From the NCBI GenBank assembly GCA_964586775.1, contig CAZPJD010000030.1, positions 1-64,000 on the forward strand: a DNA stretch of 64,000 bases, read 5' to 3'. Positions 44,162-53,288 of the stretch are shown in pieces. Position 1 is the stretch's first letter. Every line of letters begins with the position of its first letter. Position numbers and translations under genes: made by a program. Origin of the DNA: JADLEX01 sp964586775 (GTDB taxonomy: Bacteria; Lernaellota; Lernaellaia; JACKCT01). The notes beneath the pieces were generated by a model, which made no database searches, was not told the DNA's origin, and worked only from the letters and a program-made list of their open reading frames with translations.

Positions 44162-45151
44162 ATGAACGAGGTCGGCGAGTTCTATCGCGGTCGGGACATC
44201 CTCATCACGGGGGGCCTCGGCTTCATCGGGTCGTCGCTGGCCCACGCGCTGGTGGGGTTTGGCGCGCGCGTCACGCTGATCGACAGCCTGATTCCCGATT
44301 ACGGTGGCAACCTCGCCAACATCGCGGGGCTCGAGGGCCGCGTGACGGTCAACATCGCCGACGTCCGCGATGCGTATTCGATGAACTGGCTCGTCAAAGG
44401 CCGCGACGTGATTTTCAACCTCGCCGGCACGCTCTCGCACACCGATTCGATGAAAGACCCATTTACGGACCTTCAGATCAACTGCGTGAGCCAGCTTTCC
44501 ATCCTGGAAGCGTGTCGGAAGAACAATCCCGAGGTGAAGATCCTGTTCGCCGGAACGCGCGGGCAATACGGCCGCGCCGAGTATCTGCCGGTGGACGAAA
44601 AACACCCGATGAACCCGACCGACGTGAACGGCATCAACAACGTCGCGGGCGAGGCGTATCACATCCTCTATCACCAGGTGTACGGCATCCGCGCGTGCTC
44701 GTTGCGCCTCACCAACACTTTCGGCCCGCGCCACCAGATGCGCCACCACCGGCAGGGCATCATCAACTGGTTCGTGCGGCTGGTTCTGGAAGGCCGCGAG
44801 GTGACGGTCTTCGGCGACGGCACGCAGGTGCGCGACGCGAACTACATCGACGACGCGGTGGACGCGTTCCTGCTCGCGGGCGCGAGCGACGAGGTGCACG
44901 GGCAGGTCTACAACCTGGGCGGAACTCCCGCGTCGCTCGTCGAGATCGTCGAGACGCTGGTGGATCTTCGCGGCGGATCGTGGAAGCTCGTGCCGTTTCC
45001 GCCCGAGGCCAAGGTCATCGAGATCGGAGACTATATCGCAAAGACGGACAAGATTCGCGATGCGCTGGGCTGGACGGCGCGGTGGAACCTGCGCGACGGT
45101 CTCGCACGCACCCTCGAATACTACGACATGCGTCGCGAAGCGTACTTCTGA
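44162..45151 (+). CDS. SDR-type NAD-dependent epimerase/dehydratase, active-site Tyr/Lys replaced
   Basis: The 329-residue protein has a Rossmann start (ILITGGLGFIGSSL, 13-26), the AGTLSHTDS segment and the NTFGPRHQMRHHRQG motif of sugar nucleotide epimerases. The YxxxK catalytic dyad falls at Asn156 and Asn160 (VNGINNVAGE), so both catalytic residues are replaced. It may use a different mechanism or have become a binding protein. Position next to two glycosyltransferases suggests a sugar nucleotide role. Related genes elsewhere with Lys retained are known to me only as a memory, not a check. Confidence 0.8.
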   Translation: MNEVGEFYRGRDILITGGLGFIGSSLAHALVGFGARVTLIDSLIPDYGGNLANIAGLEGRVTVNIADVRDAYSMNWLVKGRDVIFNLAGTLSHTDSMKDPFTDLQINCVSQLSILEACRKNNPEVKILFAGTRGQYGRAEYLPVDEKHPMNPTDVNGINNVAGEAYHILYHQVYGIRACSLRLTNTFGPRHQMRHHRQGIINWFVRLVLEGREVTVFGDGTQVRDANYIDDAVDAFLLAGASDEVHGQVYNLGGTPASLVEIVETLVDLRGGSWKLVPFPPEAKVIEIGDYIAKTDKIRDALGWTARWNLRDGLARTLEYYDMRREAYF

Positions 45152-45455
45152 CGCGAACGCGGCGCCGTGCGGCTCGGCTTGCGCGGGCATGTTGCGTCGG
45201 CCGCGGAGGAAAACCGGGTTCGCGGCGACGAACTGGCCGAACATGTCGAAGTGACGCGACAAGAACGCGATTTGGTTCGTGGATGACGCCGGGGAGGTCG
45301 AGTGCGGCCACCGACAGCTCGATGAGGAATTCGCCGTCGCGGGACCTTCGGTCGACATGGCGATCGAATTGGCCTTGACGCGACGCGGGTCGCGGCGATA
45401 ATGCGCTCCCTTCTTAATGGTTTCCACCACCCCCGTGATCCAAGGAGAACCGGTC
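45152..45455. other. 304-base gap without a supported gene
   Basis: Between the epimerase and mdh both strands contain short open stretches but no good start or family. On the plus strand two overlapping frames read like protein: one beginning at a GTG near 45167 and one reading IWFVDDAGEVECGHR near 45270. Because GC-rich DNA gives many such frames, I do not call a gene. It may hold a decayed gene. The mdh ribosome-binding site AAGGAG lies at about 45442-45447. Confidence 0.4.
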
Positions 45456-46388
45456 ATGGCTCGGAACAAGATTACCGTTGTGGGCGCCGGAAACGTCGGC
45501 GCGTCGGCGATGGCGTGGGCGGCCGCGGCCGAGCTCGGCGATATCGTGCTCGTGGACATCGTCGAGGGTCTGCCGCAGGGCAAGGCGCTCGATCTCGCCG
45601 AGGGCGGACCGGTTTTCGGATTCGACTGCAAGATCGTCGGGTCGAACAGCTACGAGGAGACGGCGGGCTCCGACGTCGTGATCGTGACCGCGGGCATCGC
45701 GCGCAAGCCCGGCATGAGCCGCGACGACCTGCTGGAAACCAACAAGAAGATCGTGGGCGGGGTCTGCGAGCAGATCGCGAAGTACTCGCCGAACGCGGTG
45801 CTCATCATCGTGTCGAATCCGCTCGACGCCATGTGCCACGTGGCCTCGCACGTCACCGGCTTCCCGCGCGAGCGCGTGATCGGCATGGCGGGCGTGCTCG
45901 ACTCGGCGCGGTTCCGCGCGTTCATCGCGATGGAACTGGGCGTGTCGGTCGAGGACGTCACGGCGTTCGTGCTCGGCGGCCACGGCGACACGATGGTGCC
46001 GCTGACGCGCTTCTCGTCGGTCGGCGGCATTCCCGTCGAGGCGCTGATTCCCAAGGACCGGCTCGAAGCCATCGTGACGCGCACACGTAACGCGGGGGCC
46101 GAGGTGGTGGCGCTCCTCAAGACGGGCAGCGCATTCTACTCGCCCGCCGCCAGCGCGGTGCAGATGGCCGAGGCGATCCTGAAAGACAAAAAGCGGGTGC
46201 TGCCCTGCGCCGCGTTGCTCAAGGGCGAATACGGCTATACGGACCTGTTCATCGGCGTACCGTGCCTGCTGGGCGCGGGCGGACTGGAGAAGGTCTTCGA
46301 GATCGAACTCACCACCGACGAGAAAAAGGCCCTCGATCACAGCGCCGACGCGGTCCGCGATCTGGTGGGGGCGCTCAAACTCTCGTAA
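45456..46388 (+). CDS. mdh: Malate dehydrogenase
   Basis: The 310-residue protein has the NAD-binding strand KITVVGAGNVGASAM (about 5-19), the catalytic region VSNPLDAM and GMAGVLDSARFRAFIA, the His motif GGHGDTMVPL and the LKTGSAFYSPA segment. It oxidises malate to oxaloacetate in the TCA cycle; the LDH-like group suits a bacterial NAD enzyme. ATG 45456 is preferred, with AAGGAG nine bases upstream; longer in-frame starts lack it. Confidence 0.95.
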   Translation: MARNKITVVGAGNVGASAMAWAAAAELGDIVLVDIVEGLPQGKALDLAEGGPVFGFDCKIVGSNSYEETAGSDVVIVTAGIARKPGMSRDDLLETNKKIVGGVCEQIAKYSPNAVLIIVSNPLDAMCHVASHVTGFPRERVIGMAGVLDSARFRAFIAMELGVSVEDVTAFVLGGHGDTMVPLTRFSSVGGIPVEALIPKDRLEAIVTRTRNAGAEVVALLKTGSAFYSPAASAVQMAEAILKDKKRVLPCAALLKGEYGYTDLFIGVPCLLGAGGLEKVFEIELTTDEKKALDHSADAVRDLVGALKLS

Positions 46389-46419
46389 GCGCGAGCAAAA
46401 CGATCGATTTCCCAGACGA

Positions 46420-46440
46420 GGGGGCCTTCGCCGGCCCCTT
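46420..46440 (+). terminator. Weak hairpin after mdh
   Basis: GGGGCC (46421-46426) pairs with GGCCCC (46433-46438) across a 6-base loop, followed by TTCGCCGTTT. It sits about 35 bases after the mdh stop. The stem is short and the T run poor, so the call is weak. Confidence 0.4.
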
Positions 46441-46624
46441 CGCCGTTTGATCTCGCGAGTGTCGAAAAATTCCGCTTTTTGCCCCTTGCCGGTCACGGTT
46501 TTTGTGATAAAAGGACGCGGGCGCCGCGTCGCGCGGCCCCGCTTCGTGCCTGATCTTCCGTTTTTCTTCTTTGCTCCGATGCGTTTGCGCCCTTCGGCGA
46601 CCTGCGCATGATTTGGAGGAGTCC

Positions 46625-49075
46625 ATGAATCAACCGCTGCGAATCGACCGTCGAAAGAAACTCTTGGGGGCTTTGGGGGCCGCCACGGCCGTGCTGACCG
46701 TGTTGCTGCTTTCCGCGCCCGCCGCGTGGGCCGGCGAGGCGGATCTGGTCATCCCGGATCTGTCGTCCGTGACCTTTCTCGGAATGACCGGGCACAACCT
46801 GCTGCTGGGCGGCCTGGTGATCTGCGTTTTCGGAATCCTGTTCGGCCTGGTGCAGTCGGCGCAGATCAAGCGCCTGCCCGTGCACCGATCGATGCTCGAA
46901 ATCTCGGAGCTGATCTACGAAACCTGCAAGACCTACCTGATCACGCAAGGCAAGTTCATCGCCATCCTGTGGGCCTTCATCGCGACGATCATGATCGTCT
47001 ACTTCGGGCCTTTGCGGCACTACGCCTTCAAGCAGGTCGCGATCATCGTCCTGTTCAGCATCATCGGCATTCTGGGCAGCTACATGGTCGCGTGGTTCGG
47101 CATCCGCATCAACACGTACGCCAACTCGCGAACCGCGTTCGCGGGTCTTCGCGGCAAGCCGTATCCCACGATGGAAATCCCGCTCAAGGCGGGCATGAGC
47201 ATCGGCATGCTGCTGATCAGCGTCGAGCTGGTCATGATGCTCTTCATCCTGCTTTTCGTTCCTGGTGACTACGCGGGCATGTGCTTCATCGGCTTCGCGA
47301 TCGGCGAGTCGCTGGGCGCGGCGGCGCTGCGTATCGCGGGCGGCATCTTCACGAAGATCGCCGACATCGGCTCCGACCTGATGAAGATCGTCTTCAAGAT
47401 CAAGGAAGACGACGCGCGCAACCCGGGCGTCATCGCGGACTGCACCGGCGACAACGCGGGCGACTCGGTCGGCCCGACGGCCGACGGCTTCGAGACCTAC
47501 GGCGTCACGGGCGTCGCGCTCATCACCTTCATCCTGCTGGCCGTCAAGGATCCCACCGTGCAGCTTCAGCTTCTCGTGTGGATCTTCGTCATGCGCATCG
47601 GCATGATCGTGACGAGCGCCCTGTCCTACGGCATCAACGGCTCCATCGCCAAGGGCAAATTCGGCAACGCGGCGAAGTTCGACTTCGAAAAGCCGCTGAC
47701 CTCGCTCGTGTGGCTCACGTCGGGCATCTCGATCGTCGCGACCTACATCCTGTCGGTCCTGCTGATTCCCTCGCTCGGACCCTCGGCCGACCACACGTTG
47801 TGGTGGAAGCTCGGCACGATCATCACGTGCGGCACCCTCGCCGGCGCGATCATTCCCGAGCTCGTCAAGGTCTTCACGTCCGTCAACTCGGGCCACGTGC
47901 GCGAGGTGCTCGACGCCTCCCGCGAGGGCGGCGCGTCGCTCAACATCCTCTCGGGCCTCGTGGCCGGCAATTTCAGCGCGTACTGGATGGGTACCGCGAT
48001 CATCGTTCTCATGGCCGCCGCGTACGCGGTCAGCACGTTGGGCCTCGGCGAGATCATGAACGCCCCGGCGATCTTCGCGTTCGGTCTCGTGGCCTTCGGC
48101 TTCCTCGGAATGGGCCCGGTCACCATCGCGGTCGACAGCTACGGCCCGGTGACCGACAACGCGCAGTCGGTCTACGAACTCTCCACGATCGAGACGATCC
48201 CGAATGTGTCGCAGGAAATCGAGCGCGACTTCGGGTTCAAGCCGAACTTCGAAGAAGCCAAGATGTACCTCGAGGAGAACGACGGCGCGGGCAACACCTT
48301 CAAGGCGACGGCGAAGCCGGTGCTCATCGGCACGGCGGTCGTCGGATCCACCACGCTGATCTTCTCGATCATCCAGCTTCTCAGCGAAAAATTCGGCGAG
48401 GCGTCGGTCGCCGAGGGTCTCTCGATCCTCAACCCGATGTTCCTGCTCGGTCTTATCACGGGCGGCGCGATCATCTACTGGTTCTCGGGCGCGTCGATCC
48501 AGGCGGTTTCGACGGGCGCCTATCGCGCGGTCGAGTTCATCAAGCGCAACATCAAGCTCGAAGGCGGCGGAGAGAAGGCGTCCGTCGAGGACAGCAAGAA
48601 GGTCGTGCAGATTTGCACGAAGTATGCCCAGCGTGGCATGTTCAACATCTTCCTTGCGGTGTTCTTCAGCACGCTCGCGTTCGCGTGCCTGAACCACTAC
48701 TACTTCATCGGCTACCTGATCTCGATCGCGATCTTCGGCCTCTACCAGGCGATCTTCATGGCCAACGCCGGCGGCGCCTGGGACAACGCGAAGAAATTGG
48801 TCGAGACCGAGCTGAACATGAAAGGGACCGAGCTGCACGCGGCCACGGTCGTGGGCGACACGGTTGGCGATCCGTTCAAGGACACGTCTTCCGTGGCCAT
48901 GAACCCGATCATCAAGTTCACGACCCTGTTCGGTCTGCTGGCGGTCGAGCTGGCCATTACGCTGGACCCCACGGTCAGCCACATCCTCGCCGCGATCTTC
49001 TACGCGGTGTCGCTCGTGTTCGTGTGGCGGTCGTTCTACAGGATGCGGATCGAGACCGGTCGCGAAGCGGCCTGA
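46625..49075 (+). CDS. hppA: Membrane-bound pyrophosphatase, divergent K+-independent type
   Basis: The 816-residue protein begins with a hydrophobic signal-like segment and has about 15-17 membrane segments. The substrate loop reads IKEDDARNPGVIADCTGDNAGD (about 259-280), with SVGPTADGFETYG where most family members have CAGMAADLFESY. The K+ determinant is GNTFKA: Lys there marks the K+-independent type. It couples pyrophosphate hydrolysis to cation pumping across the inner membrane; H+ or Na+ is not told by my reading. The altered loop suggests the Na+-regulated divergent clade, an inference. GGAGGA precedes ATG 46625. Confidence 0.93.
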   Translation: MNQPLRIDRRKKLLGALGAATAVLTVLLLSAPAAWAGEADLVIPDLSSVTFLGMTGHNLLLGGLVICVFGILFGLVQSAQIKRLPVHRSMLEISELIYETCKTYLITQGKFIAILWAFIATIMIVYFGPLRHYAFKQVAIIVLFSIIGILGSYMVAWFGIRINTYANSRTAFAGLRGKPYPTMEIPLKAGMSIGMLLISVELVMMLFILLFVPGDYAGMCFIGFAIGESLGAAALRIAGGIFTKIADIGSDLMKIVFKIKEDDARNPGVIADCTGDNAGDSVGPTADGFETYGVTGVALITFILLAVKDPTVQLQLLVWIFVMRIGMIVTSALSYGINGSIAKGKFGNAAKFDFEKPLTSLVWLTSGISIVATYILSVLLIPSLGPSADHTLWWKLGTIITCGTLAGAIIPELVKVFTSVNSGHVREVLDASREGGASLNILSGLVAGNFSAYWMGTAIIVLMAAAYAVSTLGLGEIMNAPAIFAFGLVAFGFLGMGPVTIAVDSYGPVTDNAQSVYELSTIETIPNVSQEIERDFGFKPNFEEAKMYLEENDGAGNTFKATAKPVLIGTAVVGSTTLIFSIIQLLSEKFGEASVAEGLSILNPMFLLGLITGGAIIYWFSGASIQAVSTGAYRAVEFIKRNIKLEGGGEKASVEDSKKVVQICTKYAQRGMFNIFLAVFFSTLAFACLNHYYFIGYLISIAIFGLYQAIFMANAGGAWDNAKKLVETELNMKGTELHAATVVGDTVGDPFKDTSSVAMNPIIKFTTLFGLLAVELAITLDPTVSHILAAIFYAVSLVFVWRSFYRMRIETGREAA

Positions 49076-49102
49076 CCGGCGACAACCACCCGACATGACC
49101 CA

Positions 49103-49134
49103 AAAACCGGCGCCCTCGCGGCGCCGGTTTTCTT
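49103..49134 (+). terminator. Intrinsic terminator after the pyrophosphatase gene
   Basis: A 12-bp perfect stem (49103-49114 with 49120-49131), 5-base loop and TTTTCTTT follow the stop by about 28 bases. Confidence 0.9.
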
Positions 49135-49232
49135 TCGCGGCGGGGTTTTCGCATTGCTTTACACCGCGCGCGCCCCTGTGCTAATTACCCGCCGGAATTC
49201 AAGACGAAGACATCGATGAGGAGAATCGAGAG

Positions 49233-49502
49233 ATGTCCATCACCACCACCGAGAAGCAGGAGATCGTGACGAAGTTCCGCTCGCACGAGTCGGACACGGG
49301 ATCTCCCGAGGTGCAGATCGCGCTCCTTTCCGCGCGGATCACGCACTTGACCGAGCACTTTAAAACCCACAAGAAAGACCATCACTCCCGGCGCGGCCTT
49401 CTGAAGATCGTCAGCCAGCGGCGTTCCCTTCTGAACTATCTGAAGAAGAAGGACGTCGGCCGCTACAAGAAGGTCATCGGCGAACTCGGGATTCGCAAGT
49501 AA
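49233..49502 (+). CDS. rpsO: Ribosomal protein S15
   Basis: The 89-residue protein has the S15 features (EKQEIVTKFRSHESDTGSPEVQIALL, LTEHFKTHKKDHHSRRGLL, RRSLLNYLKKKD), with standard length. It binds 16S rRNA in the small subunit. Its place before pnp is the classic bacterial order. Confidence 0.98.
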   Translation: MSITTTEKQEIVTKFRSHESDTGSPEVQIALLSARITHLTEHFKTHKKDHHSRRGLLKIVSQRRSLLNYLKKKDVGRYKKVIGELGIRK

Positions 49503-49592
49503 CCACGCGACCGCGCGCGAACGCGGCCCACGCCCCGGCGCATCGCCGGCGGTGCGGGTCGCCGTCCGCGTTTTGGCGCGAAGGAGAAGTCC

Positions 49593-51707
49593 ATGTCCGT
49601 ATTCAAACTCGAAGAAGATTTTCACGGTTCCGTCATCTCCATGGAAACCGGCCGCATCGCGCGTCAGGCGCACGGCTCGATTCTTTTGACCTGCGGCGAA
49701 ACGATCGTCCTGGCCACCGCCGCCGTTTCCCCGTCGCCGCGCGAGGGCGTGGACTTTCTGCCCCTCACCTGCGACTACCTCGAAAAGACCTGGGCCGCGG
49801 GAAAGATTCCCGGCGGGTTCTTCAAGCGTGAGGGCCGCCCGACGGAGCGCGAGGTGCTCGTGAGCCGCATGGTCGACCGGCCGCTGCGTCCGCTCTTCCC
49901 CGAAGGCTTTCATCACGAGCTTCAGGTCGTCGTGTCGGTCATCTCCAAGGACGAGGTGCACCCCGCGGACGTGCTCGCCATCACGGCGGCATCGGCGGCG
50001 GTGAATCTGTCCAAGATTCCGTTCGGCGGGCCGCTGGCCGGCGTGCGCGTCGGTCGTGTCAACGGCCAGTTTGTCTGCAACCCCACGCACGAGCAGATCG
50101 AGGCCGGCGATCTGGAATTGATCGTCGTCGGCACCGAGGACGCCGTGGTGATGGTCGAGGGCGGCGCGAACTTCCTGCCCGAAAAGGAGATCGTCGACGC
50201 GATCATCTTCGGCCACAAGGCCATGCAGCCGCTGATCGCCCTGCAAAAAAGCCTGCGCGAGGCGGCCGGCGTGCCCAAGATGGAGCACACCCCGCCGGCG
50301 CTCGACGAAGGTCTCGTCGCGTCGGTCGAGTCCCTCGCGATGTCGCCGCTGCGCGAAGCGCTGAACACCAAGGTCAAGGTCGAGCGCTACGAAAAACTCG
50401 CGGGCGTGAAAAAGGAACTTCAGGCGAAGGTCGCCGAGGGCAAGACGCCCGAGACCGCGCCGAATCCCAAGGCCGTCACGGCGGTGTACGAAGACCTCAA
50501 GTATCGCGAGATGCGCCGCCAGATCCTCGAAGACAAGCGCCGCGTGGACGGGCGCAGCTACACCGAGATTCGCGACATCAACTGCCAGGTCGGGTTCCTG
50601 CCGCGGCCGCACGGCAGCGCGCTCTTCACCCGCGGCGAGACGCAGGCGCTCGTGGCGGTGACGCTCGGCACGCGCTCCGACGAGCAGAAGATCGAGGGTC
50701 TGTATCTGGAAGAGTGGCGGCGCTTCATGCTCCACTACAACTTCCCGCCGTTCTCCGTGGGCGAGGTCAAGCCGCTGCGTTCGCCGGGCCGCCGCGAAAT
50801 CGGACACGGCGCGTTGGCGCGGCGCGGCCTCGAAAACATCCTGCCCACGAACGAGGACTTCCCCTACACGATCCGCGTCGTCTCGGACATCCTCGAATCG
50901 AACGGCTCGTCGTCGATGGCGACCGTGTGCGGCTCGTCGCTCGCGCTCATGCACGCCGGCGTGCCCGTGTCGCGGCCGGTCGCGGGCATCGCGATGGGTC
51001 TCATCAAGGAGGGCGACGCCTACGCGGTGCTCTCCGACATCCTCGGCGACGAGGACCATCTGGGCGACATGGACTTCAAGGTCGTCGGCAGCGCCGAGGG
51101 CGTGTCGGCCGTTCAGATGGACATCAAGATCTCGGGCATCGACGAGAACATCCTGCGTGAAGCGATGGAGCAGGCCCGCGCCGGTCGGTTGCACATCCTC
51201 GAGATCATGAATCAGACCATGTCGCGCCCGGCGGCGGATCTTTCCAAGTACGCGCCGCGCATCACCACCGTGCAGATCCCCATCGAGCGCATCAAAGACC
51301 TCATCGGTCCCGGCGGAAAGACGATCCGCGCCATCATCGAGAAGACCGGCGTCAAGATCGACGTCGAGGACGACGGTCGCGTGCTCGTCTCCAGCCCGAA
51401 TCAGGACGCCGCCCGCGAGGCGATCAACCTCGTGCGTGCGTACACGTCCGAGGCCGAGGTCGGCAAATACTACATGGGCCGCGTCGTGCGCATCACCGAC
51501 TTCGGTGCCTTCGTCGAGATCATGCCCGGCCAGGACGGCCTCGTGCACATCTCCCACATGGCCGACGAGCGCATCCGCTCGGTGCGCGACGTGGTGAAAG
51601 AGGGCGACGAGATTCTCGTCAAGGTGCTCGAGATCGATCGGCAGGGCCGCATCCGCCTCTCGCGCAAGGAGGCGCTGGACGTCAAGCCCGAGGACGTGCT
51701 CGAGTGA
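49593..51707 (+). CDS. pnp: Polyribonucleotide nucleotidyltransferase (PNPase)
   Basis: The 704-residue protein has two RNase PH-like cores (FLPLTCDYLEKTWAAGKIPGGFFKREGRPTE, then VNCQ-type DINCQVGFLPRPHGSALFTRGETQ and FKVVGSAEGVSAVQMD), a KH domain (IPIERIKDLIGPGGKTIR) and a C-terminal S1 domain (YMGRVVRITDFGAFVEIMPGQDGLVHIS). It degrades RNA with phosphate. Length is normal. The dut start overlaps the stop as GTGA. Confidence 0.98.
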   Translation: MSVFKLEEDFHGSVISMETGRIARQAHGSILLTCGETIVLATAAVSPSPREGVDFLPLTCDYLEKTWAAGKIPGGFFKREGRPTEREVLVSRMVDRPLRPLFPEGFHHELQVVVSVISKDEVHPADVLAITAASAAVNLSKIPFGGPLAGVRVGRVNGQFVCNPTHEQIEAGDLELIVVGTEDAVVMVEGGANFLPEKEIVDAIIFGHKAMQPLIALQKSLREAAGVPKMEHTPPALDEGLVASVESLAMSPLREALNTKVKVERYEKLAGVKKELQAKVAEGKTPETAPNPKAVTAVYEDLKYREMRRQILEDKRRVDGRSYTEIRDINCQVGFLPRPHGSALFTRGETQALVAVTLGTRSDEQKIEGLYLEEWRRFMLHYNFPPFSVGEVKPLRSPGRREIGHGALARRGLENILPTNEDFPYTIRVVSDILESNGSSSMATVCGSSLALMHAGVPVSRPVAGIAMGLIKEGDAYAVLSDILGDEDHLGDMDFKVVGSAEGVSAVQMDIKISGIDENILREAMEQARAGRLHILEIMNQTMSRPAADLSKYAPRITTVQIPIERIKDLIGPGGKTIRAIIEKTGVKIDVEDDGRVLVSSPNQDAAREAINLVRAYTSEAEVGKYYMGRVVRITDFGAFVEIMPGQDGLVHISHMADERIRSVRDVVKEGDEILVKVLEIDRQGRIRLSRKEALDVKPEDVLE

Positions 51708-52162
51708 GCGACGCGCCCGTTCGCATCCTCGTGAAACGACTGCCGGGAGCGGAAGACATTCCGCTCCCGTCTTACATGACGCCGGGCTCGGCGGGCATGG
51801 ACGTGCGCGCATGCGTCGACGACGTGTTCGTGCTCAGCCCCGGCGAGCGCGCCGCGGTCCCTACGGGCCTGACGATCGCGGTGCCGGAAGGGTACGAGGT
51901 GCAGGTCCGGCCGCGCAGCGGCCTCGCGCTCAAGAGCGGCGTCACCTGCCTCAACACGCCGGGCACGATCGACTCCGATTATCGCGGCGAGGTGCGCGTG
52001 ATCCTCGCGAATCTCGGCGCGGACGCCTTTGAGATCCGCCGGGGCGATCGGATCGCCCAACTTGTGGTCGCCGCCGTCACGCGCGCGGATCTCGAATTGG
52101 TCGAGGAACTGCCCGCGACCGGTCGCGGCGAGGGCGGCTTCGGGCACACCGGACATCGTTGA
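51704..52162 (+). CDS. dut: Deoxyuridine 5'-triphosphate nucleotidohydrolase
   Basis: The 152-residue protein carries the five trimeric dUTPase motifs: GSAGMDVRA, PRSGLA, GTIDSDYRGEV, RRGDRIAQLV and RGEGGFGHTG. It converts dUTP to dUMP. The GTG start overlaps the pnp stop. Confidence 0.97.
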   Translation: MSDAPVRILVKRLPGAEDIPLPSYMTPGSAGMDVRACVDDVFVLSPGERAAVPTGLTIAVPEGYEVQVRPRSGLALKSGVTCLNTPGTIDSDYRGEVRVILANLGADAFEIRRGDRIAQLVVAAVTRADLELVEELPATGRGEGGFGHTGHR

Positions 52163-52211
52163 CGCGCGCGTCGCATTGACCGCGCGACCCGCTCCCATGC
52201 ATGATGACCCC

Positions 52212-53012
52212 ATGCGTTCCCTCTGCATTCTGTTGGCTTTTTCGTTGATTCTCGGTGCGTGCGAAAAAGGCGACGACACGCCGCCGCCCCCGCCGGGGCA
52301 GATCGCCGCCGACCCCGAGGTCATCCGCTACGAAACGGTGAATCAGGGCGAAACGGTGCGCGGATCGGCCACGATCCGCAACACCGGCGAATCGCCGCTT
52401 CTGCTGGGGCCGATTCAGGTGTCGTGCCCGTGCACGAACGCGAGCGTGGAGCAGACCTATCTGCAACCCGGCGAGGAGACGCGGCTCAATCTGACCTTCG
52501 ATACGGCCACGAATCCCGGCTCGGCGCGCCAATACATCACCGTCATGACGGACGATCCGCGAACGCCCCCGGCCCTGATCCGTCTCGAAGGCACGGTCAT
52601 GCCCGAGATGGTCGTTTCCCCGGAGCTCCATCGGCTCGACTACGCGAAGCCGAATCGCAAGACCCATACGCTGACGAGCGAGATCCGCAACTCGCGGGCG
52701 GAAGCGAAGCGGATCACGGCGATCAAGTTCACCGGGGAAGGGATCGTCGAAGCCCGCATCGAGGGCATGGAACTTCCTGCGTCGATCCCGCCGAGCGGAT
52801 CGGCGAAGCTCGTCATCACGGCCAAGTCTCCGACGGGCGTCGAACCGATTCGAGGCCGTGTTTACGTGGAGACGGACACCGGAATCATCCGGTCGTACGC
52901 GGTGCTGGTCATGCAGGACGCGCAGCCGCTGGGCAGCGAGGCGATCCCCGCGCCCGTGACCGCTCCGACGCCGCCTCCGCCCGATGCGAATACCGCAACT
53001 CCCGGGAGCTGA
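52212..53012 (+). CDS. DUF1573-type lipoprotein
   Basis: The 266-residue protein has a lipoprotein signal ending LGAC at lipid Cys17, then EKGDDTPPPPP. Two Ig-like repeats (about 40-140 and 145-240) follow; the first has the family pattern TIRNTGESPLLLGPIQVSCPCTNA with a Cys-x-Cys pair. A Pro-rich tail ends it. Such proteins are secreted; the role is unknown. ATG 52212 is favoured over ATG 52197. Confidence 0.8.
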   Translation: MRSLCILLAFSLILGACEKGDDTPPPPPGQIAADPEVIRYETVNQGETVRGSATIRNTGESPLLLGPIQVSCPCTNASVEQTYLQPGEETRLNLTFDTATNPGSARQYITVMTDDPRTPPALIRLEGTVMPEMVVSPELHRLDYAKPNRKTHTLTSEIRNSRAEAKRITAIKFTGEGIVEARIEGMELPASIPPSGSAKLVITAKSPTGVEPIRGRVYVETDTGIIRSYAVLVMQDAQPLGSEAIPAPVTAPTPPPPDANTATPGS

Positions 53013-53288
53013 CGCCGTCCGAATGCCCAATCGTCGGATCGCGACGCGGAAACGGCGGTTCAGAGTCTGCCATCGCGAGACGATGCGCGCCGATTCGCGA
53101 AAGCAAGTGTTGGGCAATCGCGCGTCGGGCAGAACAGAACGCGCGAATATTCCCCGCGTCCTGTAACCGCTTGCACATACAGCGACGCGGGTACCGGATT
53201 AATAATCGCACTTGATGAGCATGACCCGAAAGCCATGCAATTGACCGTAAGCGCGCCCGGTGCGCGTTGAGATGATTGGCGACGTCGA

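Noticed and set aside
46493..51812. Very long open frames on the minus strand opposite the pyrophosphatase and pnp genes
   Set aside because: They are antisense to clearly recognised proteins, have no family features and a codon-position bias expected from GC-rich antisense DNA.
53023..53166. Short plus-strand frame as precursor peptide for the SPASM radical SAM enzyme
   Set aside because: No ribosome-binding site, no Gly-Gly or Cys-rich core, composition like background.
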